DNA of 64,000 bases from Microbacterium aoyamense (GTDB lineage: Bacteria > Actinomycetota > Actinomycetes > Actinomycetales > Microbacteriaceae). Positions within the stretch are counted from its first letter, which is position 1. The number at the start of each line of letters is the position of its first letter. The translations under genes and the position numbers were made by a program. The DNA lies in assembly GCF_023155855.1 (NCBI RefSeq), contig NZ_JAKNUT010000001.1, forward strand, positions 434,001 to 498,000, written 5' to 3'. Shown here piece by piece: positions 42,133 to 50,283 of the stretch. The notes under the pieces are model-generated. The model ran no database searches, was not told the origin of the DNA, and saw only the letters and a program-made list of their open reading frames with translations.

Positions 42133-42793
42133 CTGCCGCCTCGATCCGATAGCCCACTCCGGGCACGGTCGCGATGATCCAGGGCTCTCCCAACCGCTTG
42201 CGCAGCGCCGAGACCGTGATCCGCACGGCGTTCGTGAAGGGATCGGCGTTCTCATCCCACGCGCGCTCGAGCAGCTCCTCGGCGCTGATGACCCCGCCCT
42301 CGGCGGCGACGAGCACCTCGAGCACGGCGAACTGCTTGCGGGTCAGCGCCACGTACCGGCCGTCGCGATACACCTCGCGGCGGAACGGATCGAGTCGGAG
42401 TCCGGCGATCTCGCGCACCGGCGGGCGCGTGTGCGCGCGTCGCCGATCGAGAGCGCGCAGACGCAGCACGAGTTCGCGCATGTCGAACGGCTTCGTGAGG
42501 TAGTCGTCGGCTCCGAGCTCGAATCCCGACGCCTTGTCGTCGAGGCGTTCTGCGGCCGTCAGCATGAGGATCGCAGTGCCGTCGTGCGCAGCGACGATGC
42601 GCTGCGCGACCTCGTCGCCCGAGGGCCCTGGGATGTCGCGATCGAGCACCGCGATGTCGTACGCGTTGACGCTCAGCAGCTCGATCGCCGTGTCACCGTC
42701 GCCCGCGATGTCGGATGCGATGGCCTCGAGCCGCAGGCCGTCGCGGATCGCCGCCGCCATAAGGGGCTCGTCCTCCACGATCAGCACACGCAC
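42122..42793 (-). CDS. OmpR-type response regulator
   Basis: 223 residues from the GTG at 42793, VRVLIVEDEPLM. Phospho-acceptor D51 (VLDRDIPG), K101 in DDYLTKPFD. Winged helix at about 130-220 with LTRKQFAVLEVLVAAEGGV and VRITVSALRKRLG. The start is supported by a leaderless-type -10 (TACGAT, 6 nt upstream). Overlaps the kinase gene. The divergent VanY- and VanZ-like genes 86 bp away are the obvious targets. Confidence 0.93.
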   Translation of the reverse strand: MRVLIVEDEPLMAAAIRDGLRLEAIASDIAGDGDTAIELLSVNAYDIAVLDRDIPGPSGDEVAQRIVAAHDGTAILMLTAAERLDDKASGFELGADDYLTKPFDMRELVLRLRALDRRRAHTRPPVREIAGLRLDPFRREVYRDGRYVALTRKQFAVLEVLVAAEGGVISAEELLERAWDENADPFTNAVRITVSALRKRLGEPWIIATVPGVGYRIEAADAG

Positions 42794-42805
42794 CCTGCGA
42801 TCGTA
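42794..42805 (-). promoter_or_regulatory. leaderless-type -10 element
   Basis: On the minus strand TACGAT (42805-42800) is followed by 6 nt and the GTG at 42793. Confidence 0.5.
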
Positions 42806-42879
42806 CGAGCCTCGACATATCGTCGGCGTATCGGGAATCCCATACGCCACGGCAACACGCGCGCGCGTCGAATGGATGC

Positions 42880-43491
42880 ATGCGAAGAACCATCGTCCGC
42901 CGCGCCGTCGCTCTGTCGCTCATCGGCGTCGTCGCGGCATCCATCGTCACCGCCGTCGTCCTATCCCAGCCCTCATCGTCGACGTCGCTCGAGCGCATGC
43001 CGGGTACGCCGCCGATCTCCGAGCCGGACGGCACCATCGACGAGGCCGACGGCATCCTGCCCTCCGGCGGCGCATCGGTCGATGACGGGCACGCGGGCGT
43101 CACCAATCTCGATGGCCCGCTGCTGTCGGCGCTGCGAGAGGCGGCGAGGGATGCCTCGGCCCGCGGCATCCACGTCTCCATCACGAGCGGGTGGCGATCG
43201 GCCGAGTACCAGGACCGCCTGCTGAGCGAGGCGGTCGCACAGTACGGTTCACGGGAGGAGGCCGCGCGCTGGGTCGCGACCGCCGCCACATCCCTGCACG
43301 TCTCGGGCGACGCCGTCGACGTCGGATCGTACGACGCGATGGACTGGCTCGCGGAGCACGGCGCTGCATACGGTCTGTGCGATGTCTACGAGAACGAGCC
43401 GTGGCACTTCGAGCTGCGGCCCGACGCCGCGACGGCCGGCTGTCCGCCGACGTACCGCGATCCGACGCAGGATCCGAGGCTGCAGCCGTGA
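42880..43491 (+). CDS. VanY-type D-Ala-D-Ala carboxypeptidase
   Basis: 203 residues. N-terminal membrane anchor (about 8-28), then a linker, then the VanY domain: TSGWRSAEYQ, zinc site SLHVSGDAVD (H140, D147) and ENEPWHFEL (E173, H176). All four active-site residues of M15B peptidases are present. It would trim D-Ala from peptidoglycan stems outside the membrane. Coupled to the VanZ-like gene by GTGA. Confidence 0.9.
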   Translation: MRRTIVRRAVALSLIGVVAASIVTAVVLSQPSSSTSLERMPGTPPISEPDGTIDEADGILPSGGASVDDGHAGVTNLDGPLLSALREAARDASARGIHVSITSGWRSAEYQDRLLSEAVAQYGSREEAARWVATAATSLHVSGDAVDVGSYDAMDWLAEHGAAYGLCDVYENEPWHFELRPDAATAGCPPTYRDPTQDPRLQP

Positions 43492-43988
43492 CCGACGCGA
43501 CGCGCGAGCGCACGAGGCCACTGCTCGTCCTGCTGTTCGTCGGCTACCTCGTCGTGCTCGGGTGGCTCGTGCTCTGGAAGCTGCACACGCCCTTCGTCGG
43601 CGCGGGCATGGGCACGATCAAGCTCGTTCCGTTCGTGCGGACGGACGAGTTCGGGGCGAGCTCGCCGATGGAGGTTCTCGGCAACATCGCGGTGTTCGTG
43701 CCGTTCGGCGTCTACTTCGGGCTGCTCGGTCGCCGGTGGTGGGCGGCGCTCGCAGTGATCGCGGTGACGAGCGCCGCCCTGGAGGCGACGCAGTTCGTGC
43801 TGGGCATCGGGTCGACGGACATCACCGACGTCATCGCCAACACGTTCGGGGGCACCGTCGGTCTGCTGCTCGCCGGTCTTGTCGGCCGGCGAGCGGGAGC
43901 CGCCCTGTGTCTCGTCGGCACCGTGATCGCGGTGGTCGCGCTGCTCGCGTATCTCGCGGCACCGATGAGGCCCATGGCGGCGCTCTGA
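43488..43988 (+). CDS. VanZ-family membrane protein
   Basis: 166 residues, GTG start overlapping the VanY stop. About five hydrophobic segments. IKLVPFVRTDEF, EVLGNIAVFVPFGVYFGLL and STDITDVIANTFGGTVG are the VanZ signature. In glycopeptide loci VanZ gives low-level teicoplanin resistance by an unclear route. Here it pairs with VanY next to a two-component system, but vanH/A/X are absent. Confidence 0.88.
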   Translation: MTDATRERTRPLLVLLFVGYLVVLGWLVLWKLHTPFVGAGMGTIKLVPFVRTDEFGASSPMEVLGNIAVFVPFGVYFGLLGRRWWAALAVIAVTSAALEATQFVLGIGSTDITDVIANTFGGTVGLLLAGLVGRRAGAALCLVGTVIAVVALLAYLAAPMRPMAAL

Positions 43989-44106
43989 CTACCTCACACT
44001 CGATGAACGCAACCTGTGCGGCGTCGACGAACATCATCAGGGACGGGCGCCGCGGTCGGCCGCATCGACCTCCTGCCGTCGCTGGTCGTACGGGACAGCA
44101 CCTGAC

Positions 44107-44340
44107 CTACTGCGGGTCGCCCTCGTGCGGCATCGGCAGCGCGCCGTCCTGCTCGGGCAGCGGCGCATCGGCGTCGGAGCCGTGGGGCATGGTGGTCGCG
44201 GGTTCCTGCTCGGGCGTCGGCGCGTCCTCGTCCGATCCGTGCGGCATCGTCACAGCCGGATCCTGATCCGGCGTGGGGGCCGCGTCGCCCGACCCGTGCG
44301 GCATCGGCATGGCACCCTGGCCGTCGTTCGTCTCGCTCAT
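44107..44340 (-). CDS. small protein of 19-residue tandem repeats
   Basis: 77 residues with GGAGGG 6 nt before the ATG. After MSETNDGQGAMP, units of the form MPHGSxxDAPxPEQxPAxT occur in three near-full copies with a partial fourth (MPHEGDPQ). The repeat is 57 bp at DNA level. Strongly acidic, proline-rich, with one His per unit and no signal peptide, cysteine or membrane segment. Probably disordered. No family recognised; the histidine/acid pattern could bind metal (inference). Convergent with the VanZ-like gene. Confidence 0.72.
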   Translation of the reverse strand: MSETNDGQGAMPMPHGSGDAAPTPDQDPAVTMPHGSDEDAPTPEQEPATTMPHGSDADAPLPEQDGALPMPHEGDPQ

Positions 44341-44435
44341 GACGCGCTCCCTCCGTGCGTGTGGTTCCAGCCTGCTCGGGAACGGCCGAGGACGCGCGGG
44401 GTTGACACCGGACGATCGCCCGTGCCAGCAGCCAC

Positions 44436-45392
44436 TCAGTCGTCGAGCGCGTCGAGCAGATCGGCGGATGGCGCGAAGAACACCGAGCCCGTGAGCGGGG
44501 TCGAGAAATCGAGCAGGCGGTCGTGGAGTCCGGGCGGGTCGCCGATGAACATGCGCTGGAGCATCTTCTCCACGACCCATAGCCGCCGCGCGTAGCCGAT
44601 GAAGTAGGTGCCGAACTCGCCCGAACCGGGACTCCCGAACGGCATGTTGTCGCGCAGGATGTCGTGTTCGCCTTCGTCGTCTTCGATCGTCGACAGGGTC
44701 TTGTGCGACTTCTGACCGTCGACGGCATCATCGAGCTCGACGTCGTCCGCCTTCTTGCGGCCGATGATCGCCTCCTGCTGCTCCGTCGTGAGTTCCTGCC
44801 AGGCATCGAGGGGATGCACATACTTCTGGATGACGACGTAGGCTCCGCCCGCGGCATCCGGATCCTCGTCTCCGACGACCGTCGCCGCGGGGAGCGCGAG
44901 ACCCACCGGGTTCGCCGTGCCGTCGACGAATCCGAGCAGATCGCGGTTGTCGAAGTACCGGAATCCGACCGTCTCGTCCACGACCCGCACGGCGTCGCCG
45001 AAGACGTCGAGCAGCTGACGCTCGAGCTCGAAGCACAGGTCGCGGCGGTCGGAGCGGATGTGCAGCAGGATGTCGCCCGGAGTGGAGACGGCGGTGTGGT
45101 GAGCGCCGATGATGGGCTGGAACGGATGCAGCTCTGCGGGGCGCGGCAGGCCGGTGACGGCATCCCAGACGTCGCTGCCGATCCCCACAGTGCACGACAG
45201 GGACGCGCGGAGGTCGCGGAAGGCGACGTTCTTGCTCACGTCCGACACCGAAGCGAGAGCGGACCTCACGACGGCGTGGGCCTCGGGAGCGTCGACGACC
45301 TCGAGCACGAGGAAGATCGCGGAATCCGTGAGCGGCGCGTCCACGCTCTGCGGCTCGATCGGGACGCGTCGCGCCGGCGTGCTCGAACTCAT
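44436..45392 (-). CDS. Dyp-type peroxidase, class B
   Basis: 318 residues. GFVDGTANP carries distal D157. H230 (QKSHKT) is the expected haem ligand. RDNMPFG provides R247 and N249. The spacing matches DypB of Rhodococcus and short bacterial B-type enzymes. It is a cytosolic haem peroxidase for dyes, phenolics or lignin-like aromatics. The C-terminus (DLLDALDD) lacks the encapsulin cargo tail seen on some DypB proteins. A TAGCGT box lies 7 nt before the ATG, so it is probably leaderless. Confidence 0.92.
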   Translation of the reverse strand: MSSSTPARRVPIEPQSVDAPLTDSAIFLVLEVVDAPEAHAVVRSALASVSDVSKNVAFRDLRASLSCTVGIGSDVWDAVTGLPRPAELHPFQPIIGAHHTAVSTPGDILLHIRSDRRDLCFELERQLLDVFGDAVRVVDETVGFRYFDNRDLLGFVDGTANPVGLALPAATVVGDEDPDAAGGAYVVIQKYVHPLDAWQELTTEQQEAIIGRKKADDVELDDAVDGQKSHKTLSTIEDDEGEHDILRDNMPFGSPGSGEFGTYFIGYARRLWVVEKMLQRMFIGDPPGLHDRLLDFSTPLTGSVFFAPSADLLDALDD

Positions 45393-45405
45393 GGTCGTCA
45401 CGCTA
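45393..45405 (-). promoter_or_regulatory. leaderless-type -10 element
   Basis: On the minus strand TAGCGT (45405-45400) is followed by 7 nt and the ATG at 45392. Confidence 0.45.
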
Positions 45406-46090
45406 TCGCGACCCCCGCGGCGTCGAGGATGAGGTCGGCGATCTGGCGCGGATGCGTGACCATCGAGAGGTGTCCGCTGTCGAGCTCGATCGTCGTCGCG
45501 TCCATGCGCTGTGCGAGGAAGCGCTCGAGGTCGGGCGTCGTCGTCTGGTCGTCCCGCGAGACCGCGTACCAGCAGGGCTTGTCGTGCCACGCGGCCGCGG
45601 TCGTCCGCGAAGCGAACAAGCCCTGCGCGATGGGACCCTGGACCGCGTAGAGCACCCTGGCGCGCGCGGGGTCGACGCCGTTCGCGAAGTGCGCGAGGAA
45701 CGTCTCCTCGTCGAGTCCGCCGTATCCCTCCCGGAACGATAGTCCTGCGGACGCGGGCGGCGTCGCGAATCTACCGGCGAGCGCGCCGTAGTCCTCGCCG
45801 ACGTCAGGCGCCCGGGCTGCGACGTACACGAGCGCGGCGACGTTCGCATGAATGCCGGCCTGGGTGATGACGGTGCCTGCCCACGAGTGGCCGGCGAGGA
45901 CGGCGGTGCCGTCGAGCGCGTCGAGCGCCCGGGTCGTCGCCGCGACGTCGTCGTCGAGGGAGGTGAGCGGATTCTGCACCGCGGTCACGTTCAGCCCCTC
46001 CGCCTGCAGGAGCGGGATGACATCGGCCCACGATGACCCGTCGGCGTATGCACCGTGCACCAGGACCACGTTCTTGATCGGTGGATTCAT
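45398..46090 (-). CDS. alpha/beta-fold hydrolase
   Basis: 230 residues from MNPPIKNVVLVHGAYADGSS. Oxyanion HGAYADG, elbow AGHSWAG (Ser), late SGHLSMVTHP (His). Similar to small esterases of the methylesterase/hydroxynitrile-lyase branch that are common in actinobacteria. An in-frame extension upstream has no family similarity. Its stop is 5 bp before the peroxidase start, and the peroxidase -10 lies within its 3' end. Confidence 0.88.
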   Translation of the reverse strand: MNPPIKNVVLVHGAYADGSSWADVIPLLQAEGLNVTAVQNPLTSLDDDVAATTRALDALDGTAVLAGHSWAGTVITQAGIHANVAALVYVAARAPDVGEDYGALAGRFATPPASAGLSFREGYGGLDEETFLAHFANGVDPARARVLYAVQGPIAQGLFASRTTAAAWHDKPCWYAVSRDDQTTTPDLERFLAQRMDATTIELDSGHLSMVTHPRQIADLILDAAGVAIA

Positions 46091-46131
46091 GCTGCGAGCA
46101 TCCCGCCGAACGTGGTCGAGGGCAACCGTCG

Positions 46132-47064
46132 TCAGCCGATGAGCGGACGCAGCCATTCCCGCGCGCGAGAGAGCAGCGCCTGCGCGGGCGCGGTATCGCG
46201 CGCCCAGTTCTCGAAGCCGTGGGGCGCGCCGGCGACGACATCCGTCGTGACCGGGACCCCGGCATCGCGCAGGCGTTCCGCGTAGACGCGGTCCTCATCC
46301 GCGAACAGCTCGATGTCGCCCCACGTGAGGAACGCCGGCGGCAACCCGGCGAGGGATTCGCGACGCGCCGGCACCGCGTACGGTGGCACGGACTCGGCGC
46401 CCGGTTCGTGGCCGAGGTACGACGACCAGCCGAAAAGGTTCGCCCGATTGCTCCAGATCCAGTGCTCGGGCTCGTCGAGGTCGCGCCGCGCGGCCGTGCG
46501 GTCGTCGAGCATCGGCGTGAAGAGCCACTGTCCCGCGGGCTGAACCCCGCCCTCGTCGTGGATGCGCTGCACGAGCGCCGCCGCCAACCCACCGCCCGCG
46601 CTCTCGCCGCCCACGACGATCCGCGCCGGATCTACGCCGGACGACACCGCGGTGTCCAGCGTCCATCGCCATCCGGCACCCAGATGATCGATGGCGGCAG
46701 TGAACGGATGCTTCGGCGCGAGCGGGTACCTCATCGAGAACACCCGGACACCGAGCTCGGCGGCCGTGCCGCTGCACAGCGGATCGTCCTGACGGGGGCT
46801 GCCCGAGACGAGTCCGCCGCCGTGGATCCACAGGAGCGCGCCGTCGGAGGTGAGGGACTCGGGGGTGTACGTGCGGATGCGGAGCGCGCCGGAGCGGGTC
46901 TCGCGCACGCGCACGCCGTCGGCGATCGGGAACCTCACGACGCGCAGAGCCGCCTGCACGACCGCGCGCATGAAGGCGTTGTCGGGCACGCGCGCGTTCG
47001 CGCCGAACTTCAGCGTCGCCGCCCGAAGCTCGGGGTCGACCGTCTCGATGGGGAGCTTCGCCAT
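46132..47064 (-). CDS. alpha/beta hydrolase, HSL-like esterase family
   Basis: 310 residues from MAKLPIETVD. LLWIHGGGLVSGS (oxyanion), GGESAGGGLAAAL (Ser), MRYPLAPKHPFTAAID and GAPHGFEN (His). The third HSL-like esterase in the window. Start chosen for the AAAGG ribosome site and loss of similarity upstream. Confidence 0.87.
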   Translation of the reverse strand: MAKLPIETVDPELRAATLKFGANARVPDNAFMRAVVQAALRVVRFPIADGVRVRETRSGALRIRTYTPESLTSDGALLWIHGGGLVSGSPRQDDPLCSGTAAELGVRVFSMRYPLAPKHPFTAAIDHLGAGWRWTLDTAVSSGVDPARIVVGGESAGGGLAAALVQRIHDEGGVQPAGQWLFTPMLDDRTAARRDLDEPEHWIWSNRANLFGWSSYLGHEPGAESVPPYAVPARRESLAGLPPAFLTWGDIELFADEDRVYAERLRDAGVPVTTDVVAGAPHGFENWARDTAPAQALLSRAREWLRPLIG

Positions 47065-47111
47065 GGAACGCCTTTCGCGGGGATCACCGCCACGATAGCG
47101 GTGGCCGCCGC

Positions 47112-47795
47112 CTACAGAGCGGGGTCGAGCGCGCGGAGCGCGGCATCCATCCGCTTCGCCATCTCGGCGTAGCCGACATCGCTCGGATGCAGGCCGTCGG
47201 CGGCCATCCAACTGTCGGCGTCGCGAGCGTAGTGACCGTCCAGCCAACGGCTGGCTCCCGGGATCCAGTCCGCACCGATCGCGTCGGCCTCTTCCTGGAC
47301 CCAGCCGGTGATCGTGTCGAGCGAGTTCGGCCGCTCGGCGGTGTACCAGAACGGTTCGACGACGACGAAGCGCGCGTCGGGCAACGCCTCGCGCAGACGG
47401 GTGAGGTCGTCTCGGATGGCGAGATGGATGCGATCGCCCGCACGATCGAAGCTGAAGTTGTCGTTCAGTCCCATCGTGACGAACACGACCTCAGGATCCT
47501 GCGCGATGATCTGTTCGGGGAGGTCGCCCTCCCCCGTCGTGGCGCGGTTGTTCACGAAGCCGAGACCGTTGACGCTCGGGTTGAACTCGCGCCACCCGCG
47601 CGCGGCGCTCACGATCGACGACCACCGCAAGGACGGGTCGCTCGCTCCGGTGCCGAGCGTGTACGAGTCACCGTAGAAGGCGACGACCGGCCCGTCGCCC
47701 GCGACCGGAGGAGCAGGCGTCGCTGCGCATGCGGACAGTCCCACGCTGACCGCGAGCACACCGAACACCGCACGGACTCGGGCGAAACGACGCAT
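47112..47795 (-). CDS. SGNH/GDSL-family lipoprotein hydrolase
   Basis: 227 residues from MRRFARVRAV. The lipobox LSAC near residue 23 marks a lipoprotein. YGDSYTLG holds the nucleophile serine, GDLPEQI the glycine block, VTMGLNDN the asparagine, and DGLHPSDVGY the Asp-His pair. Extracytoplasmic esterase or acyltransferase; several SGNH enzymes act on acylated sugars or cell-wall polymers. An in-frame 22-residue extension would spoil the signal peptide. Confidence 0.87.
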   Translation of the reverse strand: MRRFARVRAVFGVLAVSVGLSACAATPAPPVAGDGPVVAFYGDSYTLGTGASDPSLRWSSIVSAARGWREFNPSVNGLGFVNNRATTGEGDLPEQIIAQDPEVVFVTMGLNDNFSFDRAGDRIHLAIRDDLTRLREALPDARFVVVEPFWYTAERPNSLDTITGWVQEEADAIGADWIPGASRWLDGHYARDADSWMAADGLHPSDVGYAEMAKRMDAALRALDPAL

Positions 47796-47914
47796 GCTCC
47801 ATCTTCGTCGCCGAGCCCGGTACGGATCGATGAGGGCCTTGCCCTGCGACGAGAGCGGCACCAGACTTGGGCAACCTCGACTACCGGTACGTCGAACCCT
47901 CGTTGGAGGTCGGA

Positions 47915-49390
47915 ATGCCCTCGCTCGGACAGCAGCTGCTCCGCCGCAAGCCCATCATCTTCCAGCGCAAGCATCACCCGGGCGAAGAGCTCAAGCGCAA
48001 TCTGGGCACCTTCCAGCTGATGATGTTCGGCGTCGGCGCGACGATCGGCACGGGCATCTTCTTCGTGTTGAGCGAGTCGATTCCGCTGGCGGGTCCCGCC
48101 GTGATCATCTCGTTCATCCTCGCCGCGATCGCCGCCGGACTCGCGGCGCTCTGCTACGCCGAGCTCTCGTCATCGATCCCGGTGAGCGGCTCGAGCTATT
48201 CCTTCACCTACCACTCGCTCGGCGAGGGGGCGGCGATCCTCGTCGGCGGCTGCGTGCTGCTCGAGTACGGCGTCGCCGTCTCGGCGGTCGCGGTCGGGTG
48301 GAGCGGCTACTTCAACGAGCTCCTCCATCACCTGTTCGGCTGGCAGCTCCCGCCGGAGCTCTCGGCGTCGTTCGTCCCCGGCAGCGACGGCGTCGCGACG
48401 GGAGGCATCGTGAACCTCCCCGCGATCATCCTCGTGGTCCTGTGCATGCTGCTGCTCATCCGCGGCGCCTCGGAGTCGGCGACCGTCAACGCGATCATGG
48501 TGATCATCAAGCTCAGCGTGCTCGCGATGTTCATCGTGATCGGGTTCACGGCGTTCAACGCCGACCACTTCTCGAACTTCTTCGCCCAGGCTTCCGGCAT
48601 CAGCGGCGCGGCGGGGGTCATCTTCTTCTCCTACATCGGCCTCGATGCGATCGCGACGGCCAGCGAGGAGGTGAGGAATCCCCAGAAGGCCATTCCGCGC
48701 GCGATCATCGGCGCGCTGCTCATCGTCACCGTCTTCTACGTCCTCGTCGCGATCGCCGGTGTCGCCGCCCAGCCGGTCGAGTGGTTCTCGACCCCCGAGG
48801 CCGGCGAAGCCGGTCTCGCGAAGATCATGGAGATCGTCACGGGCACACCGATCTGGGCGACGATCCTGGCGGCCGGCGCCGTCATCTCGGTCTTCTCGGT
48901 GACGCTCGTGACCCTGTACGGACAGACGCGCATCCTGTTCTCCATCGCGCGCGACGGCATGGTGTCGAAGAGATTCCTCACCGTCAGCGCCAAGCACGGC
49001 ACGCCCGTCTTCAACACCGTGATCGTGTCGATCCTCGTCGCGATCGTTGCCGGCTTCGTGCCTTCGGAGTACCTGTGGGACAGCGTGTCGTTCGGCACGC
49101 TCGTGGCCTTCAGCGTGGTCGCGATCTCGCTCATCGTGCTGCGACGACGGCAGCCCGATCTAGAGCGCCCGTTCAGGGTTCCGCTGTACCCCGTCGTCCC
49201 GATCCTCACCGTCATCGTGTGCGTCTACGTGCTCGTGAGTCTGCGGCCCGTCACCTGGATCGTGTGCGGGAGCTGGCTCGTGCTCGTTTTCGTCTTCTAC
49301 CTCTTCTACGGCCGCCGGCACGCGACGCTCAACAGCTACACCTCGGACGAGGAGATCGCCGAGCCGATCCACCCCGAGGACGAGAAGTGA
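47915..49390 (+). CDS. APC-superfamily amino acid permease (cationic amino acid type)
   Basis: 491 residues from the ATG at 47915, which has GGAGG five bases upstream; an earlier TTG at 47867 is less likely. GVGATIGTGIFF is the substrate-binding break in TM1. GPAVIISFILAAIAAGLAAL and FFSYIGLDAIATASEE, with about 12 membrane segments in all, resemble YfnA/CAT-type permeases. Coupled by GTGA to a UspA protein. Confidence 0.92.
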   Translation: MPSLGQQLLRRKPIIFQRKHHPGEELKRNLGTFQLMMFGVGATIGTGIFFVLSESIPLAGPAVIISFILAAIAAGLAALCYAELSSSIPVSGSSYSFTYHSLGEGAAILVGGCVLLEYGVAVSAVAVGWSGYFNELLHHLFGWQLPPELSASFVPGSDGVATGGIVNLPAIILVVLCMLLLIRGASESATVNAIMVIIKLSVLAMFIVIGFTAFNADHFSNFFAQASGISGAAGVIFFSYIGLDAIATASEEVRNPQKAIPRAIIGALLIVTVFYVLVAIAGVAAQPVEWFSTPEAGEAGLAKIMEIVTGTPIWATILAAGAVISVFSVTLVTLYGQTRILFSIARDGMVSKRFLTVSAKHGTPVFNTVIVSILVAIVAGFVPSEYLWDSVSFGTLVAFSVVAISLIVLRRRQPDLERPFRVPLYPVVPILTVIVCVYVLVSLRPVTWIVCGSWLVLVFVFYLFYGRRHATLNSYTSDEEIAEPIHPEDEK

Positions 49391-50283
49391 CCTACGTCGT
49401 CGGCTACGGTCCGCACGAGAACGATCGTGGGGCGATCGAGCTCGCGTGTCAGCTCGCGCGTTCGGCGCCGCAGCCCGTGGTGGCGGTGTCGGTCATCCCG
49501 CGCGGGTGGGGCACGCCTGCGGCGGCGGGTACCGATCGGGAGTTCGCGCACTGGGCCGAGACCGTCGGCGCCGACAGCGCGGCACTCGCCGCAGCCGATC
49601 TGGCGCGGCATCCCGAAATCGACGGCTCCGCCGTCTGGGTTCCGGGCAGGTCGGTGCCGCAGACGCTGCTCGAGCAGGCTGAGGCGAGGGACGCCGAGAT
49701 CCTCGTGGTCGCATCGAGTGGCGACGCCGAGCCCGGCCGCATCCGCCTCACATCGAAGACCGACCGACTGCTGCATTCGTCGACGGTGCCAGTGGCCATC
49801 GCTCCGCGCGACTACCAGACGTCCAGCGGCGTGGCCCGTGTCACGGTGGGTTTCCGCGACGACGACCGGAGCTGGTCGCTCCTGACGCGGGTCGCGGAGA
49901 TCTGTCGCCGGTCATCGGCGAAGCTGCGCGTCGTGACGTTCCTCGTCAGCCCGGTGCGGCGGCCCGTCACGAGCGATGTCAGTCATGCGGAGACGCAGGT
50001 GATCGACCTGTGGGCGACACAAGCGGCATCCGCCCAAGCCGAAGCCGCCGCTCACCTGTCGTCGATGGGCTTCACCCCGGAGAATCTCGAGGTGACGACC
50101 GCCGGTGGCCCGGACTGGGGCGCCGCGATCGGCTCGATCGACTGGGCGGACGGCGACCTGCTCGTGCTCGGATCGTCCTCGACGCACCGCCTCGCGCAGG
50201 TCTTCCTTGGTTCGAGCGCGTCGAAGATCGTGCGCCACGCGCCCGTACCCGTCGTGATCGTGCCGGGAAGCCCAGGCCACTAA
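49387..50283 (+). CDS. tandem universal stress protein (UspA)
   Basis: 298 residues, GTG start overlapping the permease stop. Two ~145-residue Usp domains. The second has LLVLGSSSTHRLAQVFLGSS then ASKIVRHAPVPVVIV, close to the ATP-binding G-2x-G-9x-G(S/T) pattern; the first has ILVVASSGDAE and SSTVPVAIAP and appears degenerate. Permease-Usp pairs are frequent and the Usp may tune transport. The stop overlaps that of the convergent thiolase. Confidence 0.88.
   Translation: MTYVVGYGPHENDRGAIELACQLARSAPQPVVAVSVIPRGWGTPAAAGTDREFAHWAETVGADSAALAAADLARHPEIDGSAVWVPGRSVPQTLLEQAEARDAEILVVASSGDAEPGRIRLTSKTDRLLHSSTVPVAIAPRDYQTSSGVARVTVGFRDDDRSWSLLTRVAEICRRSSAKLRVVTFLVSPVRRPVTSDVSHAETQVIDLWATQAASAQAEAAAHLSSMGFTPENLEVTTAGGPDWGAAIGSIDWADGDLLVLGSSSTHRLAQVFLGSSASKIVRHAPVPVVIVPGSPGH

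Noticed and set aside
41059..43988. Acquired glycopeptide-resistance operon
   Set aside because: VanY and VanZ homologues alone do not give high-level resistance; vanH, vanA and vanX are missing and there are no mobile-element ends.
44107..44340. CRISPR-like array from the 57-bp repeats
   Set aside because: Repeats are contiguous, in frame and coding; there are no spacers.
44436..45392. Encapsulin cargo peroxidase
   Set aside because: The DypB C-terminus lacks the usual targeting tail and no encapsulin gene is nearby.
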